Below are positions 13,840 to 19,991 of a stretch of 19,991 nt of DNA, piece after piece (the stretch's first letter is position 1; the number at the start of each line of letters is the position of its first letter). Below the pieces are notes generated by a model. The model was not told the origin of the DNA, ran no database searches, and worked only from the letters and a program-made list of their open reading frames with translations. The stretch spans positions 1 to 19,991 of the forward strand of contig JAEDIC010000027.1 of NCBI GenBank assembly GCA_016292635.1. The letters run 5' to 3'. The position numbers and the translations under genes are program-made. Source of the DNA: Clostridia bacterium. GTDB lineage: Bacteria; Bacillota; Clostridia; Christensenellales; CAG-138.

Positions 13840-14916
13840 TTGACAAAAAAAATTGCAAGACTCATCTTCGCCATAGCGGGCGCTGCGGCGGGCGAGGGGC
13901 TTGTGATAGCGGCGAACCGATTAATAGTCTCCCTTGGATATCTCAGCCTGTATGACGTGATGTACACATGGGGACTGGCACTCATCTTTGCAGCGGTGGG
14001 CATTATTTCTGCAATCATATTTTATATTTTTTCCCCAAAGCTGATAGATGCGGCAGTCGCATTCATAAGAAACGTGGAAGCCCGGCTGGCTGAAATGGCG
14101 ACGGACGACGTGGTGTATTGCGTGCTGGGCCTTATTGCGGGCCTTGTTATCGCGTTTTTGCTAAGCACACTTACCGCAGCCGTAAAGTACTCATGGATAA
14201 GGTTCATTCTGGATGCCATACTTTATGTGGTATGCGGCTATTTGGGCTGGTCTGTAATGATTAAGCGCAGGGGTAATATAAGTACCCTTCACACCCTGCC
14301 CAAGGGCAAGATAAAGCCCGGCATGGCCCGACCCAAGCTATTGGATACCTCCGTAATTATAGACGGGCGCATAGCGGATATATGTGCAACCGGTATAATT
14401 GAGGGAACCCTCGTAGTGCCGGCCTTTGTGCTGCAGGAGCTTCAGCATATTGCGGACAGCTCGGACGCCTTAAAGCGCAACAGGGGCAGAAGGGGCCTGG
14501 ATATACTCAAGGAGATGCAGGAGCGGGGACTGGTTCCCATAAGCCTCGTCAGCACAGATTATGAGGATATATCCGAAGTGGATTCAAAACTTATACGCCT
14601 TGCAGCGGATATGAGCGGCGTGGTGGTCACCAACGATTACAACCTTAATAAAGTGGCTGCCGTAAGGAATGTGCCGGTGCTGAATATAAACGAGATTGCA
14701 AATGCGGTAAAGCCTGTTGCCTTGCCAGGGGAGGAAATGATTATCCAGATAGTAAAGGAAGGCAAGGAATCCGGACAGGGCGTAGGATACCTTGAGGACG
14801 GCACCATGATAGTGGTGGAGGGAGGAAAGAAGCTGATGGGCGAAACGGTGGAAGTTGCGGTGACCAGCGTACTGCAGACCGCCGCCGGGCGCATGATATT
14901 TGCCAAGATAAAGTAG
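13840..14916 (+). CDS. PIN/TRAM-domain membrane protein (YacL family)
   Basis: The 358-residue protein has four hydrophobic helices (roughly 7-30, 42-64, 91-112, 122-142), then a PIN nuclease-like domain (~165-290) and a C-terminal TRAM domain (~295-358), the YacL arrangement. PIN acidic residues are in place: D169 (LLDTS), E200 (LQEL), D248 (VDSKL) and D266 (TNDYN). PIN domains cleave RNA, while TRAM binds nucleic acid; the physiological target of YacL proteins is not settled. Start is TTG with GGAAGAG about eight bases upstream. It follows carD, an arrangement seen in other Clostridia, and is separated from rpoB by about 300 bases with a new promoter. Confidence 0.9.
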   Translation: MTKKIARLIFAIAGAAAGEGLVIAANRLIVSLGYLSLYDVMYTWGLALIFAAVGIISAIIFYIFSPKLIDAAVAFIRNVEARLAEMATDDVVYCVLGLIAGLVIAFLLSTLTAAVKYSWIRFILDAILYVVCGYLGWSVMIKRRGNISTLHTLPKGKIKPGMARPKLLDTSVIIDGRIADICATGIIEGTLVVPAFVLQELQHIADSSDALKRNRGRRGLDILKEMQERGLVPISLVSTDYEDISEVDSKLIRLAADMSGVVVTNDYNLNKVAAVRNVPVLNINEIANAVKPVALPGEEMIIQIVKEGKESGQGVGYLEDGTMIVVEGGKKLMGETVEVAVTSVLQTAAGRMIFAKIK

Positions 14917-14995
14917 CTTTTCGGCGCATCCGCAGAAAAACACAGGAATCCGCAAAAATAAATATAAAAGTTTTTGAGAAAGGCATTTTCGTCTG

Positions 14996-15024
14996 TTGAC
15001 AACCTTGACACGCGGTGATACAAT
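14996..15024 (+). promoter_or_regulatory. rpoB promoter P1 (TTGACA-17-TACAAT, extended -10)
   Basis: Perfect TTGACA (14996-15001), a 17-base spacer and TACAAT (15019-15024) preceded by TGA form a near-ideal sigma-A promoter. The start site would be near 15031, giving a leader of about 185 bases before the rpoB ATG. It overlaps a second promoter displaced by 8-9 bases. Confidence 0.85.
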
Positions 15025-15032
15025 AATATACT
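15005..15032 (+). promoter_or_regulatory. rpoB promoter P2 (TTGACA-16-TATACT)
   Basis: A second perfect TTGACA (15005-15010) is followed after 16 bases by TATACT (15027-15032). Its -35 lies in the spacer of P1 and its -10 just past the -10 of P1. Polymerase can therefore occupy only one at a time, and starts would fall near 15031 and 15039. Confidence 0.65.
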
Positions 15033-15214
15033 GCGTTAGCATGGTATGTTGCGGTAAAAATGCCTTTTTGCTATGGCAAAAACCGCAAAAAAACATGCTG
15101 GGTATTCCGTACGCAAAAAATGGAAATTATCATCCCAAGCAGCCTTAGGACGATATAAGCCAAAGTTATACTAACCCACTATATGATAATAAACAGCAGT
15201 AAGGAGTGAACACG
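15033..15214 (+). promoter_or_regulatory. Structured 5' leader of rpoBC
   Basis: This leader of about 180 nt has no ORF. It can fold into a long composite hairpin: AGCATG (15038-15043) with CATGCT (15094-15099), TTGCGGT (15049-15055) with ACCGCAA (15082-15088), and TGCC (15061-15064) with GGCA (15075-15078). A rival fold pairs GGTA (15053-15056) with TGCC (15061-15064), leaving TTTTTG directly behind, like a weak terminator. The remainder (15100-15200) is A-rich with short stems such as TTCC/GGAA. The ribosome binding site AAGGAG is at 15201-15206. Confidence 0.5.
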
Positions 15215-18200
15215 ATGGTGCATGAGGTGTACATGGGCAAAAAGAAGCGCATGAGCTTCTCCCGGATCAACGAAGTCCTCGATATGCCCGATCTGATAGA
15301 GGTTCAGAAGAATTCCTATCAGCGGTTCGTTGAGGAAGATCTCAGGGAGGTTCTGAACGACATTTCGCCCATAACGGACTATTCAGAAAAGCTCGTTCTT
15401 GAATTTGTAGACTACTCCATCGACTTTGACCATCCCAAGTACTCTGTGGAGGAGTGCAAGGAGAGGGATGTCAACTATTGCGCGCCCCTCAAGGTCGTTG
15501 TTCGCCTTATCAATAAAGAAACCGGCGAGGTCAAGGAGCAGCCCGTGTTCATGGGCGACTTCCCCCTGATGACCGAGCAGGGTACCTTCATAATAAACGG
15601 AGCGGAGAGGGTAATAGTATCCCAGCTGGTCCGTTCCCCCGGCGTGTATTATTCCGAAACCATCGACAAGGTGGGTAAGCATCTTTATGCTTCTCAGGTA
15701 ATACCCAACCGCGGCGCATGGCTGGAGTATGAAACCGACAGCAACGAGATCATGTACGTCAAGATCGACCGACAGCGCAAAGTGTTCATCACCGCATTGC
15801 TGCGTGCTCTTGGCTATGGCTCCGATGGGCAGATCCTGGAGCTGCTGGGCGAGGAAGAGCGCTTGAAGATCACCCTTGAGAAGGACACCACCAAGTCCAC
15901 TGAGGATGGCCTTATCGAGATATACAAGCGCCAGCGCCCCGGCGAGCCTCCAACGGAGGAATCTGCCCGCAGCCTGCTCAATGCGCTGTTCTTTGACAAG
16001 CGCTACGACCTGGCTCGTGTCGGTCGTTATAAGTTCAACAAAAAGCTTTCCATCGCCGCGCGTCTTACCGGCCTTACCGCCGCTGAGACCGTTATAGCGC
16101 CCGCCACCGGGGAGGTGCTGGTTGGCGAGGGCGAAGTTATCAGCCGTGAAGCCGCCCATACTATCGAAAACGCGGGCGTGCACGGCGTATATGTCATCGC
16201 CCCCGACGGAGTTAAGGTAAGGGTACTGGGCAACCTGTTTGTTGACGCCGCCTGCTATCTGGATTTTGACCCCGAAGAGGCCGGCCTGAACGAAAAGGTT
16301 CATTACCCCACCCTGGCCGCATTGCTGAAGGAGGGCAAGGACATGGACGAGGAGGCTCTGAAGAGCCTGCTCAAGGCCCATGTTTACGACCTTATTCCCC
16401 GCCATATTATCACGGACGATATCACCTGCTCCATCAGCTATCTGCTGGGCATGAACCACGGCATAGGCCGCACCGATGATATCGACCACCTTGGCAACCG
16501 CCGCATCAGAAGCGTTGGCGAGCTGCTGCAGAATCAGATCCGCGTTGGCATGACCCGCCTTGAGAGGGTGGTGAGGGAGCGTATGTCCATTCAGGACACC
16601 GAGACCGCCATGCCTTCCAACCTTATAAACATCCGCCCTGTGACCGCTGCCATCAAGGAGTTCTTCGGCTCCTCCCAGCTGTCCCAGTTCATGGATCAGA
16701 CCAACCCCCTTGCGGAGCTTACCCATAAGCGCAGGCTGTCCGCTCTGGGCCCCGGCGGTCTTAACCGCGAGCGCGCAACCTTCGATGTGCGAGACGTTCA
16801 CTTCTCTCACTACGGACGTATGTGCCCCATCGAGACCCCTGAAGGACCTAACATAGGCCTTATAAACTCCCTCTCCACCTATGCCCGCATAAACCGCTAC
16901 GGCTTCATCGAAGCGCCTTACCGCAAGGTGGACGGCAAGAATAAGTCCATCAGCAGCGATATAGTTTACCTTACTGCCGACGAAGAGGACGATTTCATCG
17001 TTGCGCAGGCAAACGAAGCCACCGTTGAGCAGGACGGCAAGGTATGGTTTGAGAAGGACCGCGTCGTTGCAAGGCGTCTGGACGAGATAATCGAAGTTAA
17101 GTCCACCGACGTTGACTATATGGATGTATCTCCCAAGCAGCTGGTATCCGTGGCTACCGCCATGATACCCTTCCTTGAAAACGACGACGCAAACCGCGCC
17201 CTGATGGGATCCAACATGCAGCGTCAGGCGGTACCTCTTCTTAAGCCCGAGGCCCCCGTTGTTGGCACCGGTATGGAGTACAAGGCCGCCCATGACTCCG
17301 GCGTTGTTGTGCTTGCGCATCAGCACGGCGTTGTAAAGCATGTTGACGCCAGCCGCATACAGATAGCCGGCGACGACGGCAATACCTACAACTACCGCAT
17401 AACCAAGTTCACCCGTTCCAACCAGGGCACCTGCATCAATCAGCGCCCCATAGTTGAAAAGGGAGAGCGGGTCATCCCCGGTCAGGTTATAGCGGACGGC
17501 GCTTCCACCGATCAGGGCGAGATAGCTCTGGGCCGCAATATACTCATCGGCTTCATGACATGGGAAGGCTACAACTACGAGGACGCCGTACTTATCAGCG
17601 AAAAGCTGGTCAAGGAAGACGTTTACACCTCCATCCACATTGAGGAGCATGAGACGGAAGCCCGTGATACCAAGCTGGGCGAGGAAGAGATCACCCGCGA
17701 TATACCCAACGTGGGCGAAGACGCCCTTGCAGACCTTGACGAGCGGGGCATAATCCGCATCGGCGCAGAGGTTCGCAGCGGCGATATACTGGTTGGCAAG
17801 GTAACCCCCAAGGGCGAAACCGAGCTTACCGCCGAAGAACGCCTGCTCCGCGCCATATTCGGCGAAAAGGCCCGTGAGGTAAGGGATACCTCCCTGCGCG
17901 TGCCACACGGCGAAGGTGGCGTAATTGTGGACGTTAAGGTATTCACAAGAGAAAACAAAGACGAGCTGCCTCCGGGAGTAAATGAGCTTGTGCGCGTATA
18001 TATCGCCCAGAAGCGCAAGATATCCGTTGGCGATAAGATGGCGGGCCGCCACGGCAACAAGGGCGTTGTTTCCCGAATCCTCCCCGAAGAGGATATGCCC
18101 TTCCTGCCCGACGGCACCCCCCTGCAGATAGTGCTGAACCCCCTGGGCGTACCTTCCCGAATGAACATCGGTCAGGTACTGGAGCTGCATCTGGGCATGG

Positions 18201-18943
18201 CTGCAAAGAGCCTTGGCTGGAACATAGCCACCCCGGTATTCGACGGCGCAACCGAGGAGGACATCAAGTCCATGCTGGTACAGGCCGGCAAGGACTGGGA
18301 CGGCAAGACCGTGCTTTATGACGGCCGCACCGGCGAGCCCTTCGAGAATCGCATCTCCGTGGGCTATATGTACTACCTGAAGCTGCATCACCTTGTAGAC
18401 GACAAGATCCACGCCCGTTCCACCGGCCCCTACAGCCTGGTTACTCAGCAGCCTCTGGGCGGCAAGGCCCAGTTCGGTGGTCAGCGCTTCGGTGAGATGG
18501 AAGTTTGGGCTCTGGAAGCCTACGGCGCAGCCAATACCCTTCAGGAGATACTCACCGTTAAGTCCGACGACGTTGTGGGCCGTGTAAAGACCTACGAAGC
18601 CATTGTAAAGGGCGAAAACGTGCCCGAACCCGGCGTGCCTGAGTCCTTCAAGGTTCTTATTAAAGAGCTTCAGTCTCTGGGTCTGGATATAAAGGTACTC
18701 AGCGACACCAAGGAAGAGATCAAAATCGGCGAGCTGATAGAGGACGACGAACCCGCCCATGTGGATGTGAACATCTCCGGCATGGAGGACGCGCCCGTTG
18801 CGCCTGCCGACGAAGGCGACTTTGCAGAGTTTGACGATTTTGACTTTGACGAGGACATGGACCTGGACGATATGGACATGACAGGTCCCGAAGATATGGG
18901 CTTCTCGGTTATTGACGGCGAAGACCTGGATGAAATGAACTAA
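15215..18943 (+). CDS. rpoB: DNA-directed RNA polymerase subunit beta
   Basis: The 1,242-residue protein is a complete beta subunit. It includes the protrusion/lobe region (SQLVRSPGVYYSE), the rifampicin-site segment starting GSSQLSQFMDQTNPLAELTH at residue 485, the GRMCPIETPEGPNIGL fork region, the SVGDKMAGRHGNKGVVSRILPEEDMPF core and the C-terminal clamp. Residues D494, H504 and S509, which match E. coli D516, H526 and S531, are all wild type, so rifampicin sensitivity is predicted. Residues ~1171-1242 form an acidic tail with runs such as FDDFDFDEDMDLDDMDM. The start is ATG 15215, eight bases from AAGGAG; a GTG at 15206 is part of that site. It is not preceded by rplL, and rpoC follows after 24 bases. 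Confidence 0.98.
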   Translation: MVHEVYMGKKKRMSFSRINEVLDMPDLIEVQKNSYQRFVEEDLREVLNDISPITDYSEKLVLEFVDYSIDFDHPKYSVEECKERDVNYCAPLKVVVRLINKETGEVKEQPVFMGDFPLMTEQGTFIINGAERVIVSQLVRSPGVYYSETIDKVGKHLYASQVIPNRGAWLEYETDSNEIMYVKIDRQRKVFITALLRALGYGSDGQILELLGEEERLKITLEKDTTKSTEDGLIEIYKRQRPGEPPTEESARSLLNALFFDKRYDLARVGRYKFNKKLSIAARLTGLTAAETVIAPATGEVLVGEGEVISREAAHTIENAGVHGVYVIAPDGVKVRVLGNLFVDAACYLDFDPEEAGLNEKVHYPTLAALLKEGKDMDEEALKSLLKAHVYDLIPRHIITDDITCSISYLLGMNHGIGRTDDIDHLGNRRIRSVGELLQNQIRVGMTRLERVVRERMSIQDTETAMPSNLINIRPVTAAIKEFFGSSQLSQFMDQTNPLAELTHKRRLSALGPGGLNRERATFDVRDVHFSHYGRMCPIETPEGPNIGLINSLSTYARINRYGFIEAPYRKVDGKNKSISSDIVYLTADEEDDFIVAQANEATVEQDGKVWFEKDRVVARRLDEIIEVKSTDVDYMDVSPKQLVSVATAMIPFLENDDANRALMGSNMQRQAVPLLKPEAPVVGTGMEYKAAHDSGVVVLAHQHGVVKHVDASRIQIAGDDGNTYNYRITKFTRSNQGTCINQRPIVEKGERVIPGQVIADGASTDQGEIALGRNILIGFMTWEGYNYEDAVLISEKLVKEDVYTSIHIEEHETEARDTKLGEEEITRDIPNVGEDALADLDERGIIRIGAEVRSGDILVGKVTPKGETELTAEERLLRAIFGEKAREVRDTSLRVPHGEGGVIVDVKVFTRENKDELPPGVNELVRVYIAQKRKISVGDKMAGRHGNKGVVSRILPEEDMPFLPDGTPLQIVLNPLGVPSRMNIGQVLELHLGMAAKSLGWNIATPVFDGATEEDIKSMLVQAGKDWDGKTVLYDGRTGEPFENRISVGYMYYLKLHHLVDDKIHARSTGPYSLVTQQPLGGKAQFGGQRFGEMEVWALEAYGAANTLQEILTVKSDDVVGRVKTYEAIVKGENVPEPGVPESFKVLIKELQSLGLDIKVLSDTKEEIKIGELIEDDEPAHVDVNISGMEDAPVAPADEGDFAEFDDFDFDEDMDLDDMDMTGPEDMGFSVIDGEDLDEMN

Positions 18944-18967
18944 TAAGGCCGAAGGGAGAGAAAGAAA

Positions 18968-19991
18968 TTGTTTGAACCTACCAATTTCGATGCTATACAG
19001 ATAGGCCTTGCCTCTCCGGAAAAGATAAGGGAATGGTCCCACGGCGAGGTAAAGAAGCCCGAAACCATCAACTACCGCACCCTTAAGCCCGAGAGGGACG
19101 GCCTGTTCTGCGAGCGCATTTTCGGACCCACTAAGGACTGGGAATGCCACTGCGGAAGGTATAAGCGCGTCCGGTATAAGGGCGTTGTGTGCGATAAGTG
19201 CGGCGTTGAGGTCACAAGGGCTAAGGTCCGCCGCGAGCGCATGGGCCACATTGAGCTGGCTGCGCCCGTATCCCATATATGGTACTTCAAGGGTATACCC
19301 TGCCGCATGAAGATGCTGCTGGATATGTCTCCCCGTTCCCTTGAAAAGGTGCTGTACTTTGCGGCTTTCGTGGTTACTGATCCCGGTACCACCCCCCTCA
19401 TGTACAAGCAGATACTTTCCGATAGGGAATACCGTGAGGCTCAGGAACAGTATGGCGCCAAGGCCTTCAAGGCGGGCATGGGCGCAGAGGCCATCAAGGA
19501 ATTGCTTATGCAGCTTGACCTTGAAAAGCTGGACGGCGAGCTCCGCAACGAGATCGCCAATTCCTCCGGTCAGAAGCGCAGCAATGCCATAAAGCGCCTT
19601 GAAGTGGTTGAAGCGTTCCTTAGGAGCGGCAACAAGCCCGAGTGGATTATTATGGATGTGGTTCCGGTTATCCCTCCCGAGCTGCGCCCCATGGTACAAC
19701 TGGACGGCGGCCGCTTTGCCACCTCCGACCTGAATGACCTTTATCGCAGAGTTATCAACCGCAACAACCGCCTTAAGAGGCTGCTGGAGCTTCGCGCTCC
19801 GGATATCATTGTCCGCAACGAAAAGCGTATGCTTCAGGAAGCGGTGGACGCCCTCATAGACAACGGCCGCCGCGGACGCCCCGTTACCGGCCCCGGCAAC
19901 CGTCCCCTCAAGTCCCTGTCCGATATGCTCAAGGGTAAGCAGGGCCGCTTCCGCCAGAACCTGCTGGGCAAGCGTGTTGACTACTCCGGCC
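18968..19991 (+). CDS. rpoC: DNA-directed RNA polymerase subunit beta' (5' part, cut by window end)
   Basis: The first 341 codons of beta' are present and the frame runs off the right edge. The start is TTG at 18968 with AGGGAG (18953-18958) nine bases upstream, giving FEPTNFDAIQIGLASPEKI. The N-terminal zinc-binding module is intact, with C60, C62, C75 and C78 (WECHCG and CDKCGVEV), followed by RRERMGHIELAAPVSHIWYF. The clamp and lid/rudder region follows (IPPELRPMVQLDGGRFATSD, NRNNRLKRLLEL), and the window stops at LLGKRVDYSG, before the catalytic NADFDGD motif. It is co-transcribed with rpoB and in the same reading phase. Confidence 0.97.
   Translation, partial: MFEPTNFDAIQIGLASPEKIREWSHGEVKKPETINYRTLKPERDGLFCERIFGPTKDWECHCGRYKRVRYKGVVCDKCGVEVTRAKVRRERMGHIELAAPVSHIWYFKGIPCRMKMLLDMSPRSLEKVLYFAAFVVTDPGTTPLMYKQILSDREYREAQEQYGAKAFKAGMGAEAIKELLMQLDLEKLDGELRNEIANSSGQKRSNAIKRLEVVEAFLRSGNKPEWIIMDVVPVIPPELRPMVQLDGGRFATSDLNDLYRRVINRNNRLKRLLELRAPDIIVRNEKRMLQEAVDALIDNGRRGRPVTGPGNRPLKSLSDMLKGKQGRFRQNLLGKRVDYSG

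Noticed and set aside
15145..15172. Third rpoB promoter (TTAGGA-16-TATACT)
   Set aside because: The -35 match is poor and two far better promoters lie 150 bases upstream.
15383..19699. 1,438-codon minus-strand open frame opposite rpoB and rpoC
   Set aside because: It is the exact-register shadow of two certain genes and is explained by absence of TTA, CTA and TCA codons. Its predicted protein has no recognisable domain, and no ribosome binding site was identified.
1..19991. CRISPR arrays, insertion sequences, prophage or toxin-antitoxin genes
   Set aside because: I saw no regularly spaced repeats, no transposase or integrase motifs, and no island-like change in composition or codon use.

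Overview
The window reads as ordinary, densely coding chromosome of a Gram-positive low-to-mid-GC lineage, most likely an uncultured member of class Clostridia (Firmicutes/Bacillota). The signs are strong GGAGG-type ribosome binding sites, near-consensus sigma-A promoters, frequent GTG and TTG starts, separate rpoB and rpoC genes, a CarD-type RNA polymerase regulator next to a PIN/TRAM membrane protein, an RsfA/Myb-like DNA-binding protein, and a long acidic tail on RpoB. Codon use is G+C-leaning but tolerates ATA (Ile) and AGG (Arg). No phage genes, transposases, CRISPR arrays, toxin-antitoxin pairs or defence genes are visible. I found no clear candidate for a new multi-gene system.

Layout. 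(1) 1-300: the end of a tRNA cluster (Phe, Gly, Cys) closed by an intrinsic terminator. (2) 300-4,870, plus strand: a galactokinase-family gene without other Leloir genes, a two-helix membrane micro-protein, an acyl-ACP thioesterase, a DMT-type transporter and a purine nucleoside phosphorylase. The last runs with no gap to speak of into an HD-domain phosphohydrolase (4,869-5,531). (3) 5,528-6,535, minus strand: the only minus-strand gene, a 335-residue protein I do not recognise. Its stop codon overlaps the HD gene stop. Its putative promoter lies face-to-face over the asnS promoter. (4) 6,667-8,046: asparaginyl-tRNA synthetase, followed by two tandem terminator-like hairpins. (5) 8,254-9,006: a protein with two SANT/Myb-like repeats and a coiled coil. 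(6) 9,083-13,112: rarA-tldD-tldE, joined by ATGA and GTGA stop/start overlaps. (7) 13,172-14,916: carD-yacL(PIN/TRAM) from a consensus TTGACA/TATATT promoter. (8) 14,996-19,991: rpoB and the 5' third of rpoC, driven by two overlapping sigma-A promoters and preceded by a leader of about 180 nt that can fold.

How the parts fit. The right half is an information-processing block: aminoacylation, replication-fork maintenance (RarA), peptide maturation or turnover (TldD/E), transcription initiation control (CarD), an RNA-binding/nuclease-type membrane protein (YacL) and core RNA polymerase. The left half is a looser set of metabolic genes for sugar activation, fatty-acid chain release, export and nucleoside salvage. 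The most useful leads are the rpoB promoter/leader and its separation from rplJL, the Gly-to-Val change in the TldD HExxxH motif, the duplicated SANT-like protein, and the unknown minus-strand gene with its overlapping divergent promoter.
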